Notes: generated by a model from the sequence alone, not told the origin. Positions 1-8,163 are shown, counted from the stretch's first letter. The stretch is 64,000 nt of DNA from Desulfovibrio sp. X2 (GCF_000422205.1 NZ_ATHV01000014.1:61440-125439); one strand, 5' to 3'. Numbers and translations: made by a program.

Positions 1-763
1 GCTCTATGCCCGGCGCGAGGAAGGCCACGTCCCACAGGAGGCTTTTGCCGTCCGAGAGCCGGGCCAGCCCCGGCGAGAGGCCGGCCAGCCGGATCCCTTC
101 GAGCACCCGCACGCCCTGCCCCGCGAGCGCGCCCAGGGCCAGGGCGCGCAGCCGTGCGGGAAAGCCCGCCAGCAGGCTGCTTCCGGCCAGCAGGGTGACG
201 ACCGGCCGCCCTCCGGCCAGGCGCACGGCGCGGGCCGCGTTGCCCGCCACCTCCACCCCGGCGGGGCCGCCGCCCGCGACGCACACTGCCACCCGGCCGC
301 GCTCGCGGGCCAGCCCGGCAAGCCGCCCGCGCGCGGCGAGCAGAGCGCCCACGGGCTTGACCGGCCAGACGTCCTGGGGCCAGACGTCCTGCAGCCGGGC
401 GTCCTGGGGCCGCCCGCCGTCGATCGCCCCGGCGGCCACGCGGCTGCCGGTGTTCAGGGAGAGCACGTCGTAGTGGATGGACGAGCCGTCGGAGAGGATC
501 AGGCGGCGCTCCTCCGGCTCGATGCGCACGGCCTCGCCGCGCACGAAGACGCCGCCGCGCTCGCGCACCATGCGCTCGACGGGAAAGCGGACCTCGGCGG
601 CCTCGTAGAAGCCGCCGAGCAGGCCGGGGCCCATGCCCGAATAGTAGTGGTGCGGCCCGGGCGCCACGCAGGTCACGCGGTGGCCCGCGGCCGCCATGCG
701 GGGGATGGCGCGCACGGCCGCGAGATGCGCGTGCCCGGCGCCGACGAGCACGAGATGTCCCAC
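1..763 (-). CDS. FAD-dependent NAD(P)H oxidoreductase, NDH-2-like (3' end outside window)
   Basis: The reading frame starts at a GTG preceded by AGGAGC and runs off the left edge, so only the first ~254 residues are visible. The N-terminus has a Rossmann FAD-binding glycine motif (VLVGAGHAHL). A second dinucleotide-binding motif (VAGGGPAGVEVAGN) follows at about residue 145. This two-Rossmann layout is that of pyridine-nucleotide-disulfide oxidoreductases, closest by eye to type II NADH dehydrogenases and to the oxidoreductase domain fused to SelD in some bacteria. An imperfect short duplication encodes QDVWPQDVWP near residue 120. Substrate cannot be assigned. The gene is followed on the same strand side by cheW upstream, 47 bp away. 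Confidence 0.75.
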   Translation of the reverse strand, partial: MGHLVLVGAGHAHLAAVRAIPRMAAAGHRVTCVAPGPHHYYSGMGPGLLGGFYEAAEVRFPVERMVRERGGVFVRGEAVRIEPEERRLILSDGSSIHYDVLSLNTGSRVAAGAIDGGRPQDARLQDVWPQDVWPVKPVGALLAARGRLAGLARERGRVAVCVAGGGPAGVEVAGNAARAVRLAGGRPVVTLLAGSSLLAGFPARLRALALGALAGQGVRVLEGIRLAGLSPGLARLSDGKSLLWDVAFLAPGIE

Positions 764-810
764 GGTGTCCGCTCCTGCCCCGGATTACGTCGCGCGCTCC
801 CCGGCAGACC

Positions 811-1329
811 CTAGCAGGCCGAGAGCTGCGAGACCTCGTCCCCGGACAGGAGCCTGTCCAGGTCGAGCAGGATGAGCAGGCGGTCCGAGAGCTTGCCCAC
901 GCCGCTGATGTACTCGGACTCGATGCCCGCGACCACGGGCGGCGGCGGCTCGATGGTGTCCTGGGGAATGCGCAGGACCTCGGACACGGCGTCGACCACG
1001 AAGCCGATGATCATGGCGCAGATCTCCACGACCATGATCCGCGTGTCCTTGTCGTGGTTGTGGTCCGCCATGCCGAAGCGCTTGCGCAGGTCCACCACCG
1101 GGATGACCTTGCCGCGCAGGTTGATGACCCCCTCCACGAAGCTCGGGGCCTTGGGGACCTTGGTGATGGCGACCATGCGGATGATCTCCTGGACCTTCAA
1201 GATGTCGATGGCGAACTCCTCCTCGCCCAGGGAAAAGGTCACCAGCTGGCGGATGGAGGAGTCCCCCCTGTCGCCGGTCCTGCTGCCCACGAGATGCATG
1301 AGTTCGGAATCCTGGCTCGCTGTGCCCAT
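811..1329 (-). CDS. cheW: CheW chemotaxis scaffold protein
   Basis: This 172-residue protein is a single CheW/SH3-like domain. It shows the family hallmarks: a beta-rich N-terminus (LVTFSLGEEEFAIDI), the motif VPKAPSFVEGVINLRG, VIPVVDLRKRF, and a C-terminal LLILLDLDRLL strand. CheW couples methyl-accepting receptors to the CheA kinase at the inner face of the membrane. A strong GGAGGAGG ribosome site precedes the ATG. No cheA or receptor gene is nearby, so it is an orphan coupling protein here, perhaps serving a dispersed chemosensory array. An N-terminal extension of ~27 residues precedes the domain. Confidence 0.95.
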   Translation of the reverse strand: MGTASQDSELMHLVGSRTGDRGDSSIRQLVTFSLGEEEFAIDILKVQEIIRMVAITKVPKAPSFVEGVINLRGKVIPVVDLRKRFGMADHNHDKDTRIMVVEICAMIIGFVVDAVSEVLRIPQDTIEPPPPVVAGIESEYISGVGKLSDRLLILLDLDRLLSGDEVSQLSAC

Positions 1330-1357
1330 GATCGCCTCCTCCGGAGTTGCTGCGCCG

Positions 1358-1382
1358 GGCCGCCGCTCGCTGCGCGGCGGCC
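1358..1382. repeat. Inverted repeat between the DUF218 gene and cheW
   Basis: A perfect 9-bp stem with a 7-nt loop lies downstream of the DUF218 stop and upstream of the cheW start, both on the minus strand. No T-tract follows, so it may be a transcript-processing or partial termination hairpin instead of a full terminator. Confidence 0.45.
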
Positions 1383-1422
1383 GCGTCGACTCCTTCTTAG
1401 CCTTATGCGCCGCGGAAATCCC

Positions 1423-2220
1423 TTATTTTTCCGGCCCGGGCCAAAGCGCGTCCGTGCGCCCCATGAGGTGGTAGGCGAGAAGGCCGTACCACTCGTGCGC
1501 CGCGAGCACGGCGCGGTCGAGCCCGCCCGCGAGGTCGAGGCCGAAGGTGCGCGCGAGCGGGTCGCCCGGCCTGCGCGTGCGGTAGTCCACGGGCCAGGGG
1601 ACGACGGGAAAGTTCGCGGCGCGAAAACAGCCCACGGAGCGCGGCATGTGCCAGGCCGAGGTCACGAGCAGCCAGACCTCGCCGGGCTTGGGATCGGCCA
1701 GTCGGCGGCTGAACACGGCGTTCTCCCAGGTGTTGCGCGATTCGCGCTCGAAGACCACCCGCGAGGTGTTAAAGCCGATGCCGTCCAAGAGCGCGGCGAG
1801 TTCGTCGGCCTCGCGGCGGTCCTGGTCGTGGATGTCCCCGGAGCCGCCGGTGAAGATCAGCCTGGCCGAGGGATAGCGGCGGGCGAGCGCGAGCATGGCC
1901 AGCAGCCGCTCCGAGCTGTCGTTCACCGACCATTCGTCCCGCGAGGCCGCGAGCGAGGGGTCGAGGAAGCCGCCGAGCACCACGATCCCGTCCACCCGGG
2001 GCGGCGGAGCGGGACGGGCGAAGCGCTCCTCCAGCGGCCGGAGCATGGCGCTGCCCACGGGCAGCACGGCCACGGCCAGCAGCGCGAGGGCCGCGACGGC
2101 CACGAGCAGGCGTCCCGAGCGCCTCCCGAGGAGCATGAGCGCGGTGCCCGCGACGAGCAGGAGGAGCAGCAGATTGTCGGGCGATGCAAGGGGACCGAAG
2201 ATCTTGGAGAGGGCGAACAT
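1423..2220 (-). CDS. DUF218 (YdcF/ElyC/SanA-like) membrane protein
   Basis: The 265-residue protein has two N-terminal hydrophobic segments (about residues 15-30 and 38-55) followed by a DUF218 domain. Recognisable elements are VDGIVVLGG, the LIFTGGSG loop, the SRNTWENA motif with conserved Arg/Asn/Glu, and VLLVTSAWHMPRS with the conserved histidine. The family includes ElyC, which affects envelope synthesis, and YdcF, which binds S-adenosylmethionine; a biochemical role is not settled. The soluble domain probably faces the periplasm. The ATG has a GGGAGG ribosome site. It could be in an operon with downstream cheW. Confidence 0.85.
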   Translation of the reverse strand: MFALSKIFGPLASPDNLLLLLLVAGTALMLLGRRSGRLLVAVAALALLAVAVLPVGSAMLRPLEERFARPAPPPRVDGIVVLGGFLDPSLAASRDEWSVNDSSERLLAMLALARRYPSARLIFTGGSGDIHDQDRREADELAALLDGIGFNTSRVVFERESRNTWENAVFSRRLADPKPGEVWLLVTSAWHMPRSVGCFRAANFPVVPWPVDYRTRRPGDPLARTFGLDLAGGLDRAVLAAHEWYGLLAYHLMGRTDALWPGPEK

Positions 2221-2265
2221 GGAGCCTCCCGGGCGCTGCTGGGGGCGGCCCGGCCGGACCGCCCG

Positions 2266-2306
2266 GAAAAACGAAGGCCGCCGGTCCCGGGGAGGGGACG
2301 GCGGCC
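2266..2306 (-). terminator. Rho-independent terminator after the response regulator
   Basis: Read on the minus strand, a GC-rich stem (GGCCGCCGTCCCC pairing with its partner across a short loop) is followed by TTCGTTTTT. It lies 26 bp past the stop of the response regulator gene. Confidence 0.8.
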
Positions 2307-2331
2307 CGTATGAACGTATGAACGCGTGGGC

Positions 2332-2751
2332 CTACGAGCCCCCCATGCCCCTGTCGTCGAGCAGGCCGAGCTTCTGGATCTCGGTGATGATCATGGTCTC
2401 GTCGATGGGCTTGACCAGAAAGGAGGTGGCGCCGCCGAGGAAGAAGGCGTTGTGGGTGTCCTCGGAGTCGTCCAGGACCGTGGTGATGATCACCTTGACC
2501 TGGCGGTCCTCGCCCACCTCGTGCTCGCGCTCGATCTCGCGGATCTCGCGCAGGGCGTTGTGGCCGTCGATCTCGGGCATGACCAGGTCCATGCAGATGA
2601 GATCGTAGGGCTTGCCTTCCTGCAGGGCCCGGCGGAAGGCGTAGATGGCCTCGTCACCGTTCACCGCCACGTCGCAGAAGGCGTAGGGATGCAGGATCTC
2701 CTGCAGGTAACTCCGGCAATAGAAATCGTCGTCGACGATGAGAACTCGCAT
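2332..2751 (-). CDS. Single-domain response regulator (CheY-like)
   Basis: The protein is a lone receiver domain of 139 residues. It carries the acidic pocket VDDD near the N-terminus, the phospho-acceptor Asp in LICMDLVMPEIDG, a Thr in IITTVL and the Lys of the LVKPID motif. No output domain follows. I chose the ATG at 2751 over a GTG at 2766 because GGAG lies five bases upstream of the ATG. An extended, acidic alpha3-alpha4 region (EIEREHEVGEDRQ) is typical of stand-alone regulators in Desulfovibrio. The partner kinase is not adjacent. Confidence 0.9.
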   Translation of the reverse strand: MRVLIVDDDFYCRSYLQEILHPYAFCDVAVNGDEAIYAFRRALQEGKPYDLICMDLVMPEIDGHNALREIREIEREHEVGEDRQVKVIITTVLDDSEDTHNAFFLGGATSFLVKPIDETMIITEIQKLGLLDDRGMGGS

Positions 2752-2899
2752 GTGAACTCCAGGCACCTGTTTTCGACAGATGGAAGCCGACCAATTACAG
2801 GCTTGAGGAAACTACCCCCACCATGTGCGTTTGTCAAAACCTTAGCAGGAGATACGCATGTCCCGCCGCGCGGGCAAGAAGAAGAGGCGCGCCGGTCCG

Positions 2900-3838
2900 T
2901 CAGCGCCGGATGATGCTCGTGGAGACGCCGTTGCACTGGCACTCTCCCTCGTCGGGCAGGTCCTCCAGGCGGGAGCGCAGGCACTCGACCGTGCCGTGGC
3001 GGAAGACGACCCAGACGTGCCCCCACAGGGCGCAGGCATGGCCGCGCGCGTTCTCGGGCAGCACCGTGCGCGGCTCCCCGAGCAGCTCCCGGACCTCGTC
3101 CGCGCGCATGCCGATCTCCGCGAGCTGCATGGCGCGCTGCGTCTCCTCCTCGATGGACAGCTGCACCCGGCCCTTCTCCTCCTTGAGCTTGTCCAGGCTC
3201 TCGGCGGGCGGGCGAGGCCCGACTCCTCCGGCCGCCGCGGACGGCGCCGGGGCCTTCGGGCCTTGCGCGGTTTTTTGCGCGCGCAGCGCGGCCAGGCGGC
3301 GGTTCAAGCCCTCCCGGTCCACGCTCGCGGACATGGTGCAGACCACGTCCAGGCTCTGGCCGTGCGCCTCCAGGCGGTCCTCCTCGCCCTTCACCTGCAC
3401 GAGCCCTCCGGCGTAGGTCGAGGACTTGTCCGGCGGGAGCACGAAGTCCTCGACCTCCGAGGCCGACTGCACGGCCACGCCCGACTTTTCCAGGATGCGG
3501 CGCATGACCTCCGCGCGGCACTTGCGTCGCGCCGTGTCCAGGGTCTCGCCCGGCCCCACGGTGTAGCGCCAGGTCGCGGCCTGGCTCACGGCCGCGCCGG
3601 GCTGCCCGGGAACGGACTGCTCGGGTGCTGGCTGGCCGGGGGCAGGCTGGCCGGGGGCATTCTGTGCCGGTTTCGGGACGGGGGCGGCGGGTGGCGCCGC
3701 CGGGGCCGGGGGCGCGGGCGGGCGCGGGGCGGCCTGCGGAGGGGCAGGGGGCGGGGAGGCCTTCCTGAAGGCCAGGGGCACCAGGGCCGCGGCCGCGCAC
3801 ACGGTGACGATCCCCGCGATCAGAAGCAGTCGTCGCAC
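2900..3838 (-). CDS. Secreted or anchored protein with proline-rich linker and BamE/SmpA-like C-terminal motif
   Basis: The 312-residue product begins with a basic N-terminus and a hydrophobic segment (residues 3-24), either a signal peptide or membrane anchor. A proline/alanine-rich linker with the short repeat PGQPAPGQPAPEQ follows. The C-terminal ~70 residues include GMRADEVRELLGEP, which resembles the turn motif of SmpA/OmlA (BamE) folds, and two cysteine pairs near the end. The start is a GTG preceded by GAGGAGG at good spacing. The function is unknown. It is probably periplasmic. Confidence 0.65.
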   Translation of the reverse strand: MRRLLLIAGIVTVCAAAALVPLAFRKASPPPAPPQAAPRPPAPPAPAAPPAAPVPKPAQNAPGQPAPGQPAPEQSVPGQPGAAVSQAATWRYTVGPGETLDTARRKCRAEVMRRILEKSGVAVQSASEVEDFVLPPDKSSTYAGGLVQVKGEEDRLEAHGQSLDVVCTMSASVDREGLNRRLAALRAQKTAQGPKAPAPSAAAGGVGPRPPAESLDKLKEEKGRVQLSIEEETQRAMQLAEIGMRADEVRELLGEPRTVLPENARGHACALWGHVWVVFRHGTVECLRSRLEDLPDEGECQCNGVSTSIIRR

Positions 3839-3865
3839 TCGATCCTCCTCGCCGCGGGGAAAGCA

Positions 3866-3904
3866 AGAACCGGGCCGCGCCGGTTCGGGAAAGGCGCGGC
3901 CGGG
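3866..3904 (-). terminator. Terminator after the MBL-fold gene
   Basis: On the minus strand a 12-bp stem (CCGGCCGCGCC pairing with GGCGCGGCCCGG) is followed by TTCTTGCTTT. It starts a few bases beyond the MBL-fold stop codon. Confidence 0.65.
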
Positions 3905-3908
3905 CGGC

Positions 3909-4751
3909 CTAGAGCTCGATCTCCAGGTCCTGGGCCGCGGCGGCCACGCCCATTTCCGGCCTGCCCGCCGCGTCGGCCAGGCGGCGGCAGTCCGCGACCA
4001 TCTCCTTAAGCGCGGCGTCGCTGCGGTTCTGGTTGTGGTGGAAGAGGAAGAAACTTCCCACGTCGGCCCGAAGCGCCAGGTCCAGGGCGTCGGTGTACAG
4101 GCTGTGGCCCCAGCCCCGCGTGAGCGCGTAGTCCGCCTCCGTGTACTCCGCGTCGTGCATCAGCACGTCGGCTCCCCGGCTGAAGGCCGCGTACTCCTCC
4201 GCGCTCCTGCCGCCGGGATGGGGGTGGGCAGGCTCGTTGTCCGTGAGGAAGACGAAGGAGCGGCCGTCCTCCTCGAAGCGGTAGCCGAGCCCGAGGTTCG
4301 GGTGCGAGAGCGGGATGGAGGTGACGCGCAGGCGGCCCACGGAAAGCCGTTCGCCGCACACGCCCTTGTATTCGATGCGCGCCTTGAGCGCGGAATAGGG
4401 CACCGGGAAGTAGGGCGCGGCCATGGTCTTGGAGAGCAGGAGCTCGACGTTGCCCTGCCCCATGGGGCAGCCGAAGAGGTCGATGTGCGTGCTCGGGCTG
4501 TATATGGGCTTGAAGAAGGGAAAGCCGAGGATGTGGTCCCAGTGGGAGTGGGTGAAGAGCATGGTCAGGCGCGAGCGGCCCTCGTCCATGAGGCGGTTGC
4601 CCAGGCGGCGGATGCCCGAGCCCGCGTCCACGACGACGATCTCGTCGTCCGCCGTGCGGATCTCGAGGCAGGTGGTGTCGCCGCCGAAAAGAACGTATTC
4701 CCGGCCCGACACGGGAATGGAGCCGCGTGCTCCGAAACACCGAATCCGCAC
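3909..4751 (-). CDS. Metallo-beta-lactamase-fold hydrolase
   Basis: The 280-residue protein carries the di-metal motif HxHxDH (H68, H70, D72, H73), the N-terminal GARGSIPVSG typical of RNase Z/PhnP-like members, a Gly-rich DAGSG loop, a mid-protein SHPN histidine, an FLTDNE acidic ligand and a C-terminal FFLFHHNQ histidine pair. This is close to the cAMP phosphodiesterase/PhnP-like branch of the family, so a phosphodiester or cyclic nucleotide substrate is possible. The only in-frame start near the conserved N-terminus is the GTG at 4751; a stop lies a few codons upstream. Ribosome-site spacing is poor (CTGGA abuts the GTG). Confidence 0.85.
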   Translation of the reverse strand: MRIRCFGARGSIPVSGREYVLFGGDTTCLEIRTADDEIVVVDAGSGIRRLGNRLMDEGRSRLTMLFTHSHWDHILGFPFFKPIYSPSTHIDLFGCPMGQGNVELLLSKTMAAPYFPVPYSALKARIEYKGVCGERLSVGRLRVTSIPLSHPNLGLGYRFEEDGRSFVFLTDNEPAHPHPGGRSAEEYAAFSRGADVLMHDAEYTEADYALTRGWGHSLYTDALDLALRADVGSFFLFHHNQNRSDAALKEMVADCRRLADAAGRPEMGVAAAAQDLEIEL

Positions 4752-4969
4752 TCCAGGTCCCCCTGCAACTCACCGGAACAGCTCACGAAACGTGCACCGG
4801 CAATAAACACGGAACGCGCCATCCGCTTCACACGCGCTACACCAATTTTCCCGGCGAAACAACACCTTGTCCCATGCCCTTCGTTTTCGGCCCGGCTTGC
4901 GCCTGGGTGCGAATTCACCTAAATGACATGTGAGAGTTGCCACACGGTAACCGATCTGCCGGATTAATC

Positions 4970-6883
4970 ATGCCGTCGAAGCACAATCAGGACGGACCCC
5001 AACCCGCCACGAGGCCCGAAGGTACGCGAGACCCGCGGGCCGAGGACGGCAACAGGGACACTATGCAGCATCAGGCGCATTCGCCCGAACTCATACGGCT
5101 CCCCCCGCCCAGCGGGGGCCCGTTCAAGAAGACGCTATACAACCTTCTGACGCAGCCGCTGTGCAGGATCATCGGCCTGCCCGAGCTCAACCGCATCTAC
5201 GCCCAGGTCACGGACGCGGACACCGACATCTTCCTCACCGAGCTCCTCGACGAGCTCGGCGTGTCGGTCGCCCTCTCGGACGAGGACAGGGCGCGCATCC
5301 CCGTGGACGGGCCGTGCGTGGTCGTGGCCAACCATCCCTTCGGCGCCGTGGAAGGCGTGATCCTCGCCAAGATCCTGCGCGAGGTCAGGCCCGACGCCAA
5401 GCTGATGGCCAACTACATGCTGGCGCTCATCCCGGAGATGGGCCGGATCATCATCCAGGTCGACCCCTTCGGTTCCGACGCCTCCACCGGCAAGAACATC
5501 GGCCCGCTCAAGGATTCCATCCGCTTCCTGCGCCAGGGCGGCATCCTCGGCGTCTTCCCGGCCGGGGAGGTCTCCACCCTGAATCTGAAGAAGCGGGCCA
5601 TCACGGACAAGCAGTGGAGCCCCACCGTCGGGCGCATCATCCGACGAACCGGCGTGCCCGTGCTGCCGGTCTTCTTCAAGGGCTCCAACCGCGCCCTCTT
5701 CCACCTTCTCGGCCTCATCCACCCCAAGCTGCGCACCGTCATGCTGCCGCGCGAGATGCTCAAGCGCCAGAACACGACCATCGAGATGCGCATAGGCCAT
5801 CCCATTCCGCCCGCGCAGCTCAAGGGATTCGAGACGGACGAGCAGCTCATGGACTACCTGAAGCTGCGCACCTACGTCCTGCGCAACCGCGACGAGAAGC
5901 CGCAAAAGCGCGTCCAGGTGCCCGAGCTGCCCGGCGTCTCCCTGGTCGCTCCCAAGCCCCGCGAGGTGCTCGAGGGCGAGATCGAGGGGCTGCCGCCCGA
6001 GCAGCTCCTGGTGGATGCGGGCGACCAGATCGTCTTCATCGCCAGGCGCCCCCAGATCCCTGCCTGCGTGGAGGAGATCGGACGGCTGCGCGAGATGACC
6101 TTCCGCGAGGTGGGCGAGGGCACGGGCAAGGCCACGGACCTCGACCGCTTCGACGACACCTACTGGCACCTGGGGCTTTGGAGCCGCACGGAGCGCGAGA
6201 TCATGGGCGCCTACCGCCTCGGCCCCACGGACGAGATCCTGACCGCCGAGGGCCCGGACGGGCTGTACACGAACACCCTCTTCCGGCTGAAGACGAAGTT
6301 CCTGGGCGAGATCGACCCGGGCCTGGAGATGGGCCGCTCCTTCATCCAGAACCGCTACCAGAAGAGCTACACCTCCCTGCTCATGCTCTGGCGCGGCATC
6401 GGCACCTTCGTCGCGCGCAACCCGCGCTACGCCACGCTCTTCGGCCCGGTGAGCATCTCCAACGACTACCGCTCCTTCTCGCGCGAGCTGATGCTGCGCT
6501 TCCTCTCCATGCGCGAGGCGGCAGGCTGGCCCCTGGCCGGTTCGGTCAAGGCCAAGACCCCGCCCAAACTGAAGCCCCTGCACCTCTCCGGGCTGGTCAT
6601 CAACTCCGCGCGGCAGGTCTGCCGCGACATCGACGACCTGGCCTCGCTGATCTCCGAGGTGGAGAGCGACAAGAAGGGCGTGCCGGTGCTCCTGCGCCAG
6701 TACCTGAAACTCGGCGGCAAGTTCCTGGCCTTCAACGTGGACCAGGACTTCGCGGACGCCCTGGACGGGCTCATCGTGGTCGACCTGCGCAAGACCGACC
6801 CCAAGATCCTGGCCCGCTACATGGGCAAGGACGAGGCCCAGGCCTTCCTGACCCACCACGGCGTGGCCGACGAGTCCGACTGA
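4970..6883 (+). CDS. Bifunctional acyltransferase, PlsC-like plus GNAT/OlsB-like (OlsF-type)
   Basis: This 637-residue protein joins two acyltransferase modules. Residues ~70-330 are a glycerolipid-type acyltransferase: the catalytic block is a variant, NHPFG at residue 121 where NHxxxxD is usual, and an FPAGE block follows. Residues ~340-600 resemble the N-acyltransferases of ornithine-lipid synthesis (OlsB/hemolysin-like GNAT). The same architecture is known from OlsF, which makes ornithine lipid with one polypeptide. The product is probably a phosphorus-free aminolipid in the inner membrane. The start is uncertain: ATG 4970 and ATG 5063 (AGGG five bases upstream) are both plausible, and a TTG at 4937 is open. 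The disordered N-terminus favours a start at one of the ATGs. Confidence 0.8.
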   Translation: MPSKHNQDGPQPATRPEGTRDPRAEDGNRDTMQHQAHSPELIRLPPPSGGPFKKTLYNLLTQPLCRIIGLPELNRIYAQVTDADTDIFLTELLDELGVSVALSDEDRARIPVDGPCVVVANHPFGAVEGVILAKILREVRPDAKLMANYMLALIPEMGRIIIQVDPFGSDASTGKNIGPLKDSIRFLRQGGILGVFPAGEVSTLNLKKRAITDKQWSPTVGRIIRRTGVPVLPVFFKGSNRALFHLLGLIHPKLRTVMLPREMLKRQNTTIEMRIGHPIPPAQLKGFETDEQLMDYLKLRTYVLRNRDEKPQKRVQVPELPGVSLVAPKPREVLEGEIEGLPPEQLLVDAGDQIVFIARRPQIPACVEEIGRLREMTFREVGEGTGKATDLDRFDDTYWHLGLWSRTEREIMGAYRLGPTDEILTAEGPDGLYTNTLFRLKTKFLGEIDPGLEMGRSFIQNRYQKSYTSLLMLWRGIGTFVARNPRYATLFGPVSISNDYRSFSRELMLRFLSMREAAGWPLAGSVKAKTPPKLKPLHLSGLVINSARQVCRDIDDLASLISEVESDKKGVPVLLRQYLKLGGKFLAFNVDQDFADALDGLIVVDLRKTDPKILARYMGKDEAQAFLTHHGVADESD

Positions 6884-6905
6884 TCCCCGGAAACGGGATA
6901 GCGGC

Positions 6906-6955
6906 GGACGGGCGCCCGCGCATCGACCCTGGAGGCGATGCGCGGGCGCCCGTCC
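6906..6955. terminator. Bidirectional terminator between convergent genes
   Basis: A perfect 20-bp stem with a ~10-nt loop lies between the acyltransferase gene (plus) and the repressor gene (minus). There is no long T-tract on either side, but the stem is very stable. Confidence 0.7.
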
Positions 6956-6980
6956 GTTCGGGGCCGAAAAAAGTCCGGGC

Positions 6981-7667
6981 TCAGGGCAGGAAGGACTTGG
7001 AGGCCCAGATGACACGCCCCAGGACCTGAAGCTTGCCGATCTTGGAGCCCGCGATCTCCACGCTCGGGTAGGCGGAATTCTCGCAGTGCAGGAAGATGCC
7101 GTCCACGCCCGCGTCCACCCGGCGCACGGCGATGGCGCCGTTCAGGACCAGGGCGTAGAGCCTGCCGGGATGGAGCGCCGTGAGCGAGGAGTCCACCAGG
7201 AGCACGTCGCCGTTGCGCAGCCCCGGCTCCATGCAGTCGCCCGAGACCGTGGTCACGAACATGGCGTCCACCGGCCCCTGCGCCGCCAGCCAGGAAAAGT
7301 TGAAGCAGTAGGAGTTCTCGGCGTTGCCGAGCAGGGTCTTCAGGTCGTGCGGCCCCTCCCTCAGGATGGGCGCGATGGCCGGGATCTGGATGATCTCGCC
7401 GCCGGGCACGGGCACCTGGCGGCTGAAGCCGCGCCTGTACGCGGGCTCCTCTCCGCACAGGAGCCAGTCCGGGGCCACGCCGAAGCGCCTGACGAGCCGC
7501 GCGAGCAGCGGAACGTCGGGCAGGCGGCGGCCCGAGAGGTAGTTGGCGAGCGTGGACCGGGCCACGCCCATGGCCGCGCAGAACTGCGGCCGAGTCAGTC
7601 CGGAATCCTCAAGAATCTTGCGGAGACGGCCCCCCATGGCCGCGTCTTCGCTCCCCCCCGTGTGCAT
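6981..7667 (-). CDS. XRE/S24-type repressor with Cys at the nucleophile position
   Basis: The 228-residue protein has an N-terminal helix-turn-helix (residues 14-70, with CAAMGVARSTLANYLSG) and a C-terminal S24/LexA-like domain. In LexA and phage CI the autoproteolytic serine sits in a GxSM motif; here the motif is GDCM, placing Cys145 there. The general-base lysine position reads VRRV, so Arg182 replaces Lys. Self-cleavage is therefore doubtful. The start chosen is ATG 7667; ATG 7637 is an alternative. Directly upstream are two operator dyads and a divergent promoter, suggesting autoregulation. It looks like a phage-type repressor kept as a chromosomal regulator; no other phage genes are present. 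Confidence 0.85.
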   Translation of the reverse strand: MHTGGSEDAAMGGRLRKILEDSGLTRPQFCAAMGVARSTLANYLSGRRLPDVPLLARLVRRFGVAPDWLLCGEEPAYRRGFSRQVPVPGGEIIQIPAIAPILREGPHDLKTLLGNAENSYCFNFSWLAAQGPVDAMFVTTVSGDCMEPGLRNGDVLLVDSSLTALHPGRLYALVLNGAIAVRRVDAGVDGIFLHCENSAYPSVEIAGSKIGKLQVLGRVIWASKSFLP

Positions 7668-7680
7668 ACCCCCCCCGTGG

Positions 7681-7708
7681 TTGACAACGTAAGCGAATTC
7701 GGTATGGT
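7681..7708 (+). promoter_or_regulatory. Predicted sigma-70-type promoter diverging from the repressor gene
   Basis: A consensus TTGACA at 7681-7686 is separated by 16 bp from TATGGT at 7703-7708. Transcription would begin near 7715 and run rightward, away from the repressor gene and into the operator pair. Confidence 0.55.
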
Positions 7709-7715
7709 GCCCCTT

Positions 7716-7750
7716 TCTACAGGTGTGGCGAAAACGTCCACATATGTAGA
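7716..7750. promoter_or_regulatory. Operator pair: two ACANNTGT dyads 21 bp apart
   Basis: The stretch TCTACAGGTGTGG, nine spacer bases, then CCACATATGTAGA forms a long inverted repeat with two mismatches. Each half is itself a dyad (ACAGGTGT and ACATATGT) and the dyad centres are 21 bp apart, two helical turns. This is what a cooperative phage-type repressor would bind. It overlaps the expected start site of the divergent promoter. Confidence 0.65.
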
Positions 7751-7935
7751 TTAGAGTACAGAACAGCCGCATAGCGGTCAAGAAAAAGTCCGCGAATGTG
7801 GCCCAAAAGGGCTGGAAACCGTCGGAATCAGGCTGCAGGAATGGACGCCACGTTCGTGAACGTGGACAGCCTGTCGAAGACGTCCCGTCATACGCTGTTT
7901 GATACCCGCCCCCATGGGCGGACGCTCTTTCTCCT

Positions 7936-8045
7936 GGCCGCCTCCCGTTTCGAGAGCGTGAGCGGCCGCCCGCACCCCCCATCCCCCCCTCACGTCTAGC
8001 GGGCGGCCGCGAGCGCATCTCGAGCCGGGAGGCGCCTCTTTTTTC
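7936..8045 (+). terminator. Very long imperfect hairpin with T-tract (terminator or attenuator)
   Basis: Two 38-base arms (7936-7973 and 7999-8036) pair with only a few mismatches around a C-rich loop and are followed by TCTTTTTTC. It lies downstream of the predicted promoter at 7681 and 119 bp upstream of the aminotransferase start. It either ends a ~330-nt short transcript or acts as an attenuator in the aminotransferase leader. The 7668-8163 interval contains no convincing gene. Confidence 0.65.
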
Positions 8046-8163
8046 AGGCTCCTCCCCCCTTCCCTCTCCATCTCCGTCCTCCGGAGCGTCCGGCGGCCTT
8101 GCCACCGCGCCTGCCCGGGGCTACACAGTCCCCTTTCACCGCGAAACGCCACGGAGGGATTCG

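Noticed and set aside
1..473. Long plus-strand ORFs over the first 800 bases
   Set aside because: They are antisense to the FAD/NAD oxidoreductase, whose two Rossmann motifs and codon use fix the minus strand.
7796..7999. 67-codon ORF inside the repressor-aminotransferase gap
   Set aside because: It has no ribosome site and its end lies in the hairpin; composition reflects the structured RNA.
6981..8163. Prophage remnant
   Set aside because: Only a repressor-like gene and operators are seen; no integrase, capsid or attachment-site duplication is visible.
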